Below, one piece after another: positions 24,441-31,924 of a stretch of 38,628 nt of DNA. The stretch spans positions 1 through 38,628 of the forward strand of contig RPQV01000002.1 of the NCBI GenBank assembly GCA_003818595.1. The letters run 5' to 3'. The DNA is from Calditrichota bacterium (lineage in GTDB: Bacteria > Zhuqueibacterota > Zhuqueibacteria > Residuimicrobiales > Krinioviventaceae). The notes below the pieces were generated by a model. It had not been told where the DNA came from. It saw only the letters and a list, made by a program, of their open reading frames with translations, and searched no databases. Both the position numbers and the translations under genes were made by a program. The first letter of the stretch is position 1; every line of letters begins with the position of its first letter.

Positions 24441-24473
24441 GTTAGTCTTTTAATAGTCTATTAAAAAACTAAC
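24441..24473 (-). repeat. 33-base inverted repeat between sigma-like and anti-sigma-like genes
   Basis: Two 16-base arms (GTTAGTCTTTTAATAG and its near-complement) flank a single central base and match at 15 of 16 positions. On the minus-strand RNA the odd pair is a U-G wobble, whereas on the plus strand it is C-A. The hairpin therefore fits the sense transcript. No T-run follows it, so it is not a standard terminator. It may set the relative output of the two genes, protect an mRNA end, or bind a dimeric regulator. Confidence 0.8.
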
Positions 24474-24509
24474 TTTACGTACCGACAAATACCAATTTTT
24501 ACGGAAAAT

Positions 24510-25616
24510 TTATAACAATTCTTTGAGCTGTCTCCTAAATTCTTTTTTGGCTACTTTGGCAAGGTACTCAAAAACAGACCGCTCATTCTGCCGATAATCT
24601 CTCTGGGTGAGATCAGGCAGATAATGTCTAAGATTCCGAAAATAAGACGAATTATCCTTTTTCTGAATGAGATCGTTTAAAACATCACGCAACGCCCGCG
24701 AATATATATCAGCCCGCTTCTCGTCAAGTTTTTTCGAGCGAAGGTACTGTGCACCAATTTTTCTCTCGACCTTATTCATCACCACATCGATATAACTTTC
24801 GATTTCCTTGGTTTCCAGCAAATCGAGCGGGGTCGGCACCAGTTCATCAGCAGACAATCGCTCCTTCACGGCGTTGAATTTTACTCGACGAATCAACTTG
24901 ACAATGGTTTCTATTGGCAAAAAGTTTTGATATTCTTCAAACTCGTGGACAGTCTTGAGGAGTTTACGGATAGAACTGGATACAGAATCAGAAGGGCTGT
25001 AAATGTCGATGAACCGCAGATGCAGAACATCCTCCGGAATGGGCGGGCGTTTACGACGTAGATAGGCCGCAATTGTTTCAAGGTTTAAATTTTCGTCCGC
25101 TTTGATTTCAAGGCCATTCTTATAGAAAACATATTCTTTCCCCAAATCACTGAATATTTCCAATTTTTCCGAAGTTCGAATGGCGACCTTGATATTACGG
25201 ACAATTTTTGCACCCTCTGGATCGCGCTCTCGAAAAATGCGCGACAACTCTTGTTTTGTTTTTCTGACAACCAACCGGCGGGTTAATATCATGACATCTG
25301 CGTCAGTGATATTGCCCATCTCTTCGAATTTTGGTTCATAATATCTTTTCAATTGCGGAAAATTGCCGCTGCCGTCCCCACTGAATAATTCAGCAATACA
25401 GTCAACCGCCAGATCCTGCAACTCCAAATCGGCATTTGCTTTTTCGCCGGCAATTCGTTTCCCGATTATTTCCTGATATTTAAGGTATCCTAAAGATATT
25501 TTCTGCGTCAAGTTTATGAATTCGACGAGCTGTGCCTGAGAATAATTCCCTGCACAGATATCGCGTACCAATTGACCTAAACAAATTTTTTCCATGAGTC
25601 CCATCTTCAAAAACAT
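24510..25616 (-). CDS. Unknown protein, possibly a highly divergent sigma-70-like factor
   Basis: A 368-residue, charged, mostly helical protein without membrane segments. Residues about 55-90 (ADLELQDLAVDCIAELFSGD, then FPQLKRYYE) recall sigma region 2.2 (DLVQEVFLRLF). The following RRLVVRKTKQELSRIFRERD recalls regions 2.3-2.4. The remainder, rich in Lys/Arg/Glu helices and ending YLAKVAKKEFRRQLKELL, has no clear region 4. The next gene encodes a zinc-finger anti-sigma-like protein, and a -24/-12 element lies upstream. The assignment as a sigma-like factor is inference and may be wrong. ATGs at 25616 and 25595 are both possible; neither has a strong ribosome site. Confidence 0.5.
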   Translation of the reverse strand: MFLKMGLMEKICLGQLVRDICAGNYSQAQLVEFINLTQKISLGYLKYQEIIGKRIAGEKANADLELQDLAVDCIAELFSGDGSGNFPQLKRYYEPKFEEMGNITDADVMILTRRLVVRKTKQELSRIFRERDPEGAKIVRNIKVAIRTSEKLEIFSDLGKEYVFYKNGLEIKADENLNLETIAAYLRRKRPPIPEDVLHLRFIDIYSPSDSVSSSIRKLLKTVHEFEEYQNFLPIETIVKLIRRVKFNAVKERLSADELVPTPLDLLETKEIESYIDVVMNKVERKIGAQYLRSKKLDEKRADIYSRALRDVLNDLIQKKDNSSYFRNLRHYLPDLTQRDYRQNERSVFEYLAKVAKKEFRRQLKELL

Positions 25617-25742
25617 CTTCCACTATCCATCCTCAACCCCGCATCCTGCGCTCTTTGTCCATCTACAACAGCGCCGTTGTGCGGGCTCGTGCTTATTATT
25701 CTCCCTCAAGCATTCAATGCCTAGGATGATGACAATCGCAGA

Positions 25743-25757
25743 GCAAATGTTATACCA
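25743..25757 (-). promoter_or_regulatory. Candidate sigma-54 (-24/-12) promoter
   Basis: TGGTATAACATTTGC on the minus strand has the GG and GC dinucleotides 11 bases apart, as the sigma-54 consensus TGGCAC-N5-TTGC requires, followed by T. It lies about 115 bases before the sigma-like gene and directly downstream of the gene for an NtrC-family activator. That position raises its credibility, but one such match can occur by chance. Confidence 0.45.
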
Positions 25758-25871
25758 TCACGCAGAGTAAAAAAGCAGGTCTAATTGATGAAAAAGTGGC
25801 AAAAAATGACGTTTTCCCCGAATTTGCCTCACCATTGTTGTGTGAGAACGAAACAGTGTATCAGACTGTAA

Positions 25872-25901
25872 CAAAAAAGGGCGAACTTAAAGTTCGCCCT
25901 T
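25872..25901 (-). terminator. Intrinsic terminator after the NtrC-family gene
   Basis: A perfect 11-base stem (AAGGGCGAACT/AGTTCGCCCTT) with a TAA loop is followed on the minus strand by TTTT and further T. It lies 26 bases past the stop codon of the activator. Confidence 0.93.
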
Positions 25902-25926
25902 AAAACCACAATTGATGTTTATATCA

Positions 25927-27327
25927 TCAGCTGCTTTTGACCATCGGAAGCCCATATTTCTTTGCCTTACGATAGATGGTCGCCCTACCGATGCCTAACT
26001 GTTTTGCGGTTTTGGAGATATTTCCTTCACATTCCAATAAAGCCTGACGCAACGCTTGTTCTTCCAATTTTTCAATCCAACTGGCCAGTGTATTGTCGGC
26101 TTCATAAATTCTTTTCTCCCCCAATGCCCGAACAGCAGGCGGAAGATCTTTGGCAGATATTTCTATACCGGTCGCCAATACGACAGCTCGTTCCATCGCA
26201 TTCTCCAGCTCACGCACATTTCCCGGCCAATTATAGGCCATCATCAGCTCGAGAGCATCTGAAGAAATACTGTCAATTTCTTTACTCTCTTGTTCATTGT
26301 ACTTGTTGAGAAAATGCGCAGCCAAGAGGGGAATATCATCTTTGCGTTCCCTTAATGAAGGCAGTTTGATGGGAAACACCGAAATCCGATAATACAGATC
26401 TTCGCGGAAACTACCATTCTTCATCTCTTCTTCGAGGTCTTTATTGGTCGCTGAAATAACGCGTACATTAACCTTAATTAATTCATTGCCGCCGACGCGT
26501 TCGAATTCACGCTCCTGAAGAATGCGCAGGATCTTTGATTGGGTCGCCGGCGTCATGAGTCCAATCTCGTCCAGGAAAATAGTGCCGCCATCAGCCTGCT
26601 CAAATTTGCCGATTCGCCGACCTGAAGCACCAGTAAACGAGCCCTTCTCGTGCCCGAATAATTCACTTTCCAATAATGACTCTGGTAATGCAGAACAGTT
26701 GACTGCAACAAAGGGTTTGTTGACACGGGCTTTGGAATGAAAATGGATCGCGCGCGCGATCAGCTCTTTGCCCGTTCCGCTTTCCCCTTGAATCAATACA
26801 GTCACGTTGCTGTTGACAACTTTTTCAACCGATTTAAAAACATCCTGCATCATACCGCTCTGCCCGACAATGTTTTTAAAGGTGTATTTGTTTTTCAATT
26901 CAGATCGCAGTTCGGTCACTTCTTTTTGCAGCGAACTGTTAATCAGCGCATTCTGCACAGTGACGAGGAGACGATCACGAGCAAACGGCTTGGTCAGAAA
27001 ATCGTAAGCGCCCAGCTTCATGGAATTCACTGCTCGTTCAATCGTCCCATGAGCCGTCATCATCACCACGGGAATTCGTCCGTCTTCTTCTTTGATTCGT
27101 TTTAATGTCTCAATGCCGTCGATGCCCGGCATCTGGATGTCGATCAGAACCAAGTCAGGCAGTTCTTCTTTAATCAATTTTAAACACGCTTCTCCGCTGA
27201 GAGCAGTTTTTATCTCATATTTTCTCTCTTTACGAAGACTGGCCTCGATCATCTTGCATATGTTTTTATCATCATCGACGATGAGAATTTGCGGTCTGTT
27301 TTTTTCTTCCACTTTAAATGTCTCCAT
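25927..27327 (-). CDS. NtrC-family sigma-54-dependent response regulator
   Basis: A 466-residue transcription activator. The receiver (12-125) has Asp18/Asp19, phosphoacceptor Asp63 in VLIDIQMPGIDG, Thr91 and Lys113. The AAA+ domain (about 152-385) has Walker A GESGTGKE (181-188) and Walker B TIFLDEIG (249-256). The sigma-54 contact loop reads GSFTGA (229-234), with Ser for the usual Ala. A YNWPGNVRELENAMERAVVL segment follows. A Fis-type helix-turn-helix ends the protein (about 428-462, NISKTAKQLGIGRATIYRKAKKYGL). No sensor kinase lies in the window. It has its own strong promoter and terminator. The nearby -24/-12 element is a possible target. Confidence 0.94.
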   Translation of the reverse strand: METFKVEEKNRPQILIVDDDKNICKMIEASLRKERKYEIKTALSGEACLKLIKEELPDLVLIDIQMPGIDGIETLKRIKEEDGRIPVVMMTAHGTIERAVNSMKLGAYDFLTKPFARDRLLVTVQNALINSSLQKEVTELRSELKNKYTFKNIVGQSGMMQDVFKSVEKVVNSNVTVLIQGESGTGKELIARAIHFHSKARVNKPFVAVNCSALPESLLESELFGHEKGSFTGASGRRIGKFEQADGGTIFLDEIGLMTPATQSKILRILQEREFERVGGNELIKVNVRVISATNKDLEEEMKNGSFREDLYYRISVFPIKLPSLRERKDDIPLLAAHFLNKYNEQESKEIDSISSDALELMMAYNWPGNVRELENAMERAVVLATGIEISAKDLPPAVRALGEKRIYEADNTLASWIEKLEEQALRQALLECEGNISKTAKQLGIGRATIYRKAKKYGLPMVKSS

Positions 27328-27369
27328 CTAAAACAATAAACAGAATTTAGCAGGAAACTAAACAGTAAC

Positions 27370-27398
27370 ATTATAAGAAATATTATATTATTACGCAA
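27370..27398 (-). promoter_or_regulatory. Sigma-70 promoter of the NtrC-family gene
   Basis: TTGCGT and a perfect TATAAT, exactly 17 bases apart on the minus strand, in AT-rich DNA. The predicted start is about 36 bases before the ATG. This is the best promoter match in the window. Confidence 0.6.
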
Positions 27399-27416
27399 GC
27401 TTTTTTTGTATAATTA

Positions 27417-27431
27417 TGAGACAGTGTCTCA
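27417..27431. repeat. 15-base palindrome over the lpxK stop codon
   Basis: TGAGACAGTGTCTCA has perfect six-base arms around AGT and includes the lpxK stop. In lpxK mRNA it could form a short hairpin, but no T-run follows directly. It could be a weak terminator or a binding site upstream of the activator promoter. Confidence 0.5.
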
Positions 27432-28442
27432 AATTATTTTCTCAATCAGAGACACAAATTCCCGATCTTGCTGTATTTTTAATGTTATTCGCACCCGATA
27501 CAAGACTCCACCCAGCCATTCGGGATTCAATTTCACCCAATCCTTTTCAGTAGTCAAAACAACATCGGGGCAAAGTCGTCCAACGGCATTTTCAATAACA
27601 GACATATCGTCGTCTGTATAGAAATGGTGATCTTTGAACGCAAAAAATGCACAAAGGTTCATTTTCACCAGCATACGTTTAAAATGTTCAGGATGGGCAA
27701 TACCGCAAAAGGCAATAACATTTTTCCCATACAAATCATGAGGAAAAAGTATCTCATCGTTCGAATTTATACAGTCTACCCACTGATAATCAGCCGATAC
27801 CAATAGCTTACCCGATATCGGCATGGGTGGCAGGGAACTGCTATTTTCACCATTGATGATGATGATATCAGCTCGATGAAGATTCCTCTTTGGTTCCCGA
27901 AGTGGTCCGGCCGGTAAACCAAAACCATTGCCAAAAGGGCTGTCTCTCTTCATCAGAACGATGTTAAGGTCTCTGGCAATTCTACGATGCTGAAAAGCGT
28001 CATCTAAAATAATGACATTACAATGGTAATTACAAATAGCCAATTGGGCTGCCCGTACCCGATCAGCATCAACGATCACGACTGCTCCTGGACAGTTCTT
28101 CGCCAGCATAAGCGGCTCATCGCCCCCCTCCTGCGAGACAGCAAAAACTCGCCGGCCATCCGATACCACGACCGTATCCGAGATGGACCTCCCATATCCT
28201 CGGCTGACAATGGCTACCGATTTATCAGATTGCAGCAACAGGTTGGCCAGAAATTGAACGGTTGGCGTTTTGCCGGTTCCTCCGACAGTGACATTCCCGA
28301 CGCTGATCACCTTGGCGTTTACGCGATAACTCTTAAAAAGCCCCACATTGTAAAGCAGATTTCTGATTTGAACAATTGAATAATACAGCATGGAAAACGG
28401 TAATAATAAAACCGCCGGCCACTTATTTTCCAACCATTTCAT
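27429..28442 (-). CDS. lpxK: Tetraacyldisaccharide 4'-kinase
   Basis: Phosphorylates the 4' position of the lipid A disaccharide at the inner membrane. The 337-residue protein has an N-terminal hydrophobic anchor (WPAVLLLPFSMLYYSIVQI). It then shows VISVGNVTVGGTGKTPTVQFL (P-loop), VAIVSRGYGR, and VIVDADRVRAA. VIILDDAFQHRRIARDLNIVL and LPAGPLREP follow, all LpxK landmarks. The start at the ATG 28440-28442 stands six bases after GGCGG and overlaps the end of the DUF374 acyltransferase by 20 bases. An ATG two codons earlier is the alternative. It ends the lpx cluster. Confidence 0.94.
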   Translation of the reverse strand: MKWLENKWPAVLLLPFSMLYYSIVQIRNLLYNVGLFKSYRVNAKVISVGNVTVGGTGKTPTVQFLANLLLQSDKSVAIVSRGYGRSISDTVVVSDGRRVFAVSQEGGDEPLMLAKNCPGAVVIVDADRVRAAQLAICNYHCNVIILDDAFQHRRIARDLNIVLMKRDSPFGNGFGLPAGPLREPKRNLHRADIIIINGENSSSLPPMPISGKLLVSADYQWVDCINSNDEILFPHDLYGKNVIAFCGIAHPEHFKRMLVKMNLCAFFAFKDHHFYTDDDMSVIENAVGRLCPDVVLTTEKDWVKLNPEWLGGVLYRVRITLKIQQDREFVSLIEKII

Positions 28443-29085
28443 CGACATCCGCCAATAGTTTCCGCATCTTCTGCTCCACCATAGTCCGCTTCTCTTCCAC
28501 TTCCTGTTGACCCATTTTTCTGGGCAATTTGATAGGCTCCCCATAAATTAACAGGACACGCGAAAACGGACGCCAAAGGGTAAAACGATCCCACGATTGA
28601 ATCGTAATGGCCTTTTCAGCCGCAAAGGTTATCGGAAGGATGACAGCGCCCGATAGTTGAGCGAGCAAGATAGCCCCGCTTTTGATTTCAAGCGCCGGAC
28701 CTTGGGGCCCATCAGGTAAAATAGTGCAATGTTCACCTCGACGCAAATGATGAAGCATATCTCGAAACGCCTTCCTGCCTCCCCGCGTGCTCGATCCTCG
28801 GACAGTGCGAAATCCTAATCGGGTGACGGTCTGGGCAATAATTTCTCCGTCCGTATGTTCACTCACCATGGCAACTACACGTTGTCCACGATGGATGTAG
28901 ACAGGAAGTAACATTCGACCATGCCAGGCAAGAAACAAAATAGGTGCCTTTGAAGCGTATGCCTGTCGTAAAAATCGACCATTCTTGACGGTGATACGAG
29001 CTGTTTTACCCAGCAACAGAATCAACAACCAGGCTGTCTTGAGAGCAATATATTGCACCACCTTTTTTAACTGTTTCTTATTCAT
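28423..29085 (-). CDS. DUF374-type lysophospholipid acyltransferase family protein
   Basis: A 220-residue protein with an N-terminal hydrophobic stretch (TAWLLILLLG). It carries APILFLAWHGRMLLPVYIHRG, VSEHTDGEIIAQTVTRLGFRTVRGSSTRGG, and CTILPDGPQGPALEIKSGAILLAQLSGAVILP. This is the DUF374/LPLAT-like family, which often sits beside lpxK or waaA in diderms. A role in acylating lipid A or a precursor is likely from the context, but the precise reaction is not known to me. It lies 12 bases after lpxB and overlaps lpxK. Confidence 0.87.
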   Translation of the reverse strand: MNKKQLKKVVQYIALKTAWLLILLLGKTARITVKNGRFLRQAYASKAPILFLAWHGRMLLPVYIHRGQRVVAMVSEHTDGEIIAQTVTRLGFRTVRGSSTRGGRKAFRDMLHHLRRGEHCTILPDGPQGPALEIKSGAILLAQLSGAVILPITFAAEKAITIQSWDRFTLWRPFSRVLLIYGEPIKLPRKMGQQEVEEKRTMVEQKMRKLLADVDEMVGK

Positions 29086-29097
29086 AGGAATAATCAG

Positions 29098-30228
29098 TTA
29101 AATCATCTCTAAAATCATTTCAGCCGTTCGCGCCCCGGCGCCTGGTTCACCCAGTAATGCCCGAACACTCCCCAGATTTTCTTTCATTTCCTCTCTGAAC
29201 CTTTTATCAAACAAACAACGAGTCATTTCTTCAGCCAGAAACATCGGATTCATTGAATCTTGAATATACTCCCGCACAATTTCCCGTCCTGCGACAATAT
29301 TAACCAAACCGATGTGCGGAACTTTTATCACCTGCTTACCAATCCAGTAGGATAATCCTGAAACCTTGTAAACCATGCAAAAGGGCGTTTGGAAACAGGC
29401 GGCTTCCAGAGTGGAGGTACCCGATTTGACAATCGCTGCAGTTGAATATTTGAGCAATTCATAGGTATGTTCCGGCACCACACAAAACCGGCGTTCCCCA
29501 ATCATCATATCAAGCTGTTTTCTATCAATAGTCTCTGCCTGACTGACCGCGATCTGCAGGTGAGGGTATTTATGAATCAATAAATCAGATGTTCTGAGCA
29601 TTATCGGTAAAAGATGCTCAATCTCCTGCCGCCGACTACCCGGGAACAAACCTAAAACTGGTTGATCAGGAATTAAATCATATTGATGGTAAAAATCCTC
29701 TGGCGTAAGTTTAATTTCTAAACCATCCATTAATGGATGGCCGACAAACCTGGCGTCAATACCATAATGGGTAAAAAAATTAACTTCAAAAGGAAAGATG
29801 ACCGCAATCCGATCAATAAAGGAGGCCATTTTTTGGGCTCGACTGACATGCCAAGCCCATACTTGTGGGGCAATGTAGTAAAAAATGGGAAAACCCAGGG
29901 CTTTCAATTTTCGAGCAAATCTCAAGTTAAAGCCGGGATAATCAATCAGAACCACAAGATCAGGTTGTCGAAGAAGTGCAATTTTTACCATCTGGTAAAA
30001 CATTTTTCTAAAGTCAGCCAAATGTCTGATGATCTCACCAAACCCGATAAAGGCCAAATCTTTCACATGATAAAGCAGTTCTACGCCACCATGTTGCATG
30101 CGATCACCGCCAATTCCAAAAACTTCGAGTTCAGGCGCCCGCCTTTTCAATTCTTCCACCAGACGCCCGCCATGAAGGTCACCCGAAGCCTCTCCGGCGA
30201 TAATCAATATTTTTTTTACCCCGGCCAT
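29098..30228 (-). CDS. lpxB: Lipid-A-disaccharide synthase
   Basis: Joins UDP-diacylglucosamine and lipid X to make the lipid A disaccharide (GT19, peripheral inner membrane). The 376-residue protein has ILIIAGEASGDLHGG at the start, FGIGGDRMQ, VVLIDYPGFNLRFA, YYIAPQVWAWH, LGLFPGSRRQEI, and IVKSGTSTLEAAC. All are LpxB signatures. The start at the ATG 30226-30228 follows AAGGATAGT. That ribosome site contains the stop codon of the upstream dehydrogenase, one base away. An ATG seven codons earlier is less likely. Confidence 0.95.
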   Translation of the reverse strand: MAGVKKILIIAGEASGDLHGGRLVEELKRRAPELEVFGIGGDRMQHGGVELLYHVKDLAFIGFGEIIRHLADFRKMFYQMVKIALLRQPDLVVLIDYPGFNLRFARKLKALGFPIFYYIAPQVWAWHVSRAQKMASFIDRIAVIFPFEVNFFTHYGIDARFVGHPLMDGLEIKLTPEDFYHQYDLIPDQPVLGLFPGSRRQEIEHLLPIMLRTSDLLIHKYPHLQIAVSQAETIDRKQLDMMIGERRFCVVPEHTYELLKYSTAAIVKSGTSTLEAACFQTPFCMVYKVSGLSYWIGKQVIKVPHIGLVNIVAGREIVREYIQDSMNPMFLAEEMTRCLFDKRFREEMKENLGSVRALLGEPGAGARTAEMILEMI

Positions 30229-30229
30229 A

Positions 30230-31219
30230 CTATCCTTGCGCAACAGCACCGGCCGCTATTTTTTCCCGTATCTGCATGGCAATCTTGAGGGCTTCATATC
30301 CGTCCTGCGCAGTCACCAGCGGACATTGATGCGAATCAATCGCTTTGAAAAAGCTTTGCCACTCTGCTTGCATCGCATCCTGCTCCGGAACAGGCGGTTT
30401 TTCATAAAGGATGTTTTTTTGATGTTTGCCTTTTTCAATCTGCCCCAGATTGATAGCTGCCGATGATTCGTCATGACTATCTGTCAGCCGGAATATTTCC
30501 GTCAACCTCAATAAAAAATCAATTGAAATATAAGCATCTCTTTGGAAAATCCGCATCTTGCGCATTTTCCGTTGTGAAATTCGGCTGGCCGTGACGTTGG
30601 CGACGCAGCCATTGGTAAATTCGATTCGCGCATTAGCAATGTCCGCTTCGTCCGAAACAATGGCTACGCCATTGGCATGAATTTGACTAACCGGAGCATT
30701 GATGAGACTCAATATGATATCGATATCATGAATCATTAAATCCAGAATCACAGCGACATCAGTTCCTCTCGGATCGAACGGCGCCAACCGATGTGATTCG
30801 ATAAACAAGGGATTAAGCTCATATCCATCGAGTGCTCTGATTGCCGGATTAAATCGTTCTATATGTCCAACTTGGACAGGAACATTTATCGCTTGCGACA
30901 ACTCGACGATTTCTTTGGCCTCTTCTAATGTCGAAGTAATTGGTTTTTCAACAAAAACAGGTTTGCGTGCATCCAGTGCTGCCTTCACCACCTTGAAATG
31001 ATGGCTGGTGGGCACAATCACTCCTACGATATCCACTTTGGCAATCAATTCCTCTTCGCTCTCAAATGGAATGCAATGGTACTGTTGCGCCAACTCTTTT
31101 TTCCTGGCAAGATCACTGTCATATATGCCGATCAGCTCAGCCTCGGATAGTCGAGATAATGCATTACAATGAAAATTGCCCAATTTGCCGACGCCGATGA
31201 CTCCCACTCGCTTTTTCAT
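30230..31219 (-). CDS. Gfo/Idh/MocA-family oxidoreductase (GnnA-like candidate)
   Basis: A 329-residue NAD(P)-dependent sugar dehydrogenase. The Rossmann motif is VGVIGVGKLGNFHCNAL. The catalytic EKPITSTLEEA has the family Lys, and GHIERFNPAIRAL and DLMIHDIDIILSL follow. Members of this family beside lpx genes are often UDP-GlcNAc 3-dehydrogenases (GnnA). With the aminotransferase GnnB they make the 3-amino donor for amide-only lipid A. No GnnB gene is in the window, so this role is only a candidate. The second of two adjacent ATGs (31217-31219) stands six bases after AAGGG. Confidence 0.87.
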   Translation of the reverse strand: MKKRVGVIGVGKLGNFHCNALSRLSEAELIGIYDSDLARKKELAQQYHCIPFESEEELIAKVDIVGVIVPTSHHFKVVKAALDARKPVFVEKPITSTLEEAKEIVELSQAINVPVQVGHIERFNPAIRALDGYELNPLFIESHRLAPFDPRGTDVAVILDLMIHDIDIILSLINAPVSQIHANGVAIVSDEADIANARIEFTNGCVANVTASRISQRKMRKMRIFQRDAYISIDFLLRLTEIFRLTDSHDESSAAINLGQIEKGKHQKNILYEKPPVPEQDAMQAEWQSFFKAIDSHQCPLVTAQDGYEALKIAMQIREKIAAGAVAQG

Positions 31220-31222
31220 CAT

Positions 31223-31539
31223 TTTCCCTTATCCATTTTTATATTATCAGATGAATTTACAACTATTTCTCCACTTATCAAAACAAACTCGTGCACTCTG
31301 CCTGCTCCAACAGTTGATTTTCCGTTCAATTCTCTTCACTCTCACCGCAATGATCCTGGGCAAGATTGGCATGAAAATCAATTTCTAACATTTTGAAATC
31401 ATTTGCGTTTGCGCGAGGAAATTTTTATTTTATATAGACCTATGTCACCAACCAATTTCACCCTTAACAACAACCCGTATACAGTGGAAAACCAGAGGGT
31501 CTTGATTGATTCTTCCAAACCAAAATGAAAGGCAAAAAC
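31223..31539. other. About 317-base divergent intergenic region
   Basis: Lies between the Gfo/Idh gene (leftward) and the four-helix-bundle gene (rightward). A weak promoter-like pair for the leftward genes is at 31427-31455. Nothing else was recognised: no hairpin with a T-run, no coding frame with plausible composition, and no repeat. Confidence 0.5.
31427..31455 (-). promoter_or_regulatory. Possible sigma-70 promoter for the lpxB operon
   Basis: TTGGTT and TAAAAT, 17 bases apart on the minus strand, about 200 bases before the Gfo/Idh gene. The -10 is good and the -35 poor. Confidence 0.3.
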
Positions 31540-31902
31540 ATGGTGACCACCAAAGTTGAAACCTATCGTGATCTTATTGTCTGGCAAAAAAGTCACGAAC
31601 TTTCGTTGGAGCTCTTTAAATCCAGGCTTTCAAAGAAAGAGTTTGATACACTGGCAACAAAAATTCGGGACGTGTGCACAACTATCCCCTCAAACATTGC
31701 TGTCGGTTTTAACAAACGAAGTAAAAACGCCAAACTCCATTATTATCGGACGGCTCTGAACAGTCTTGAAGAGCTCGAATACTTGTTATTATTGGCGAAT
31801 GATTTGGGAATGCTGAAAAACTATGAGACGCTTATGGAAACACTGGAAAGCATTTCACACATGCTGAGAAGGCTCATCCGTTCCAACTCACCATCTTCAT
31901 AA
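31540..31902 (+). CDS. Four-helix-bundle protein (23S rRNA intervening-sequence/IVP family)
   Basis: A 120-residue helical protein with YRDLIVWQKSHELSLELF, the IVP-family opening, then IRDVCTTIPSNIAVGFNKRSKNAKLHYYRTALNSLEELEYLLLLANDLGML. Relatives were first noted inside 23S rRNA intervening sequences and as Avd-like accessory proteins of diversity-generating retroelements. Here it is free-standing, with no rRNA or reverse transcriptase nearby. The cellular role is unknown. The ATG at 31540 stands seven bases after AAAGG; an ATG five codons earlier is possible. It precedes the M24 peptidase by 22 bases, so both may share a transcript. Confidence 0.87.
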   Translation: MVTTKVETYRDLIVWQKSHELSLELFKSRLSKKEFDTLATKIRDVCTTIPSNIAVGFNKRSKNAKLHYYRTALNSLEELEYLLLLANDLGMLKNYETLMETLESISHMLRRLIRSNSPSS

Positions 31903-31924
31903 TGCAAAAATATTGGAGGCTTTC

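Larger units (their letters stand above)
25617..25926. other. 310-base intergenic region between the NtrC-type gene and the sigma-like gene
   Basis: No reading frame worth calling. It holds the terminator of the activator gene (25872-25901), a -24/-12 promoter candidate (25743-25757), and a loose inverted pair CTCAC/GTGAG (25828-25832 and 25842-25846) upstream of it. That pair could be an activator site. The remaining bases up to the sigma-like gene would be a leader of about 115 bases; nothing recognisable was seen there. Confidence 0.6.

Noticed and set aside
31540..31902. Diversity-generating retroelement accessory gene
   Set aside because: No reverse transcriptase, template repeat or variable repeat was seen in the window.
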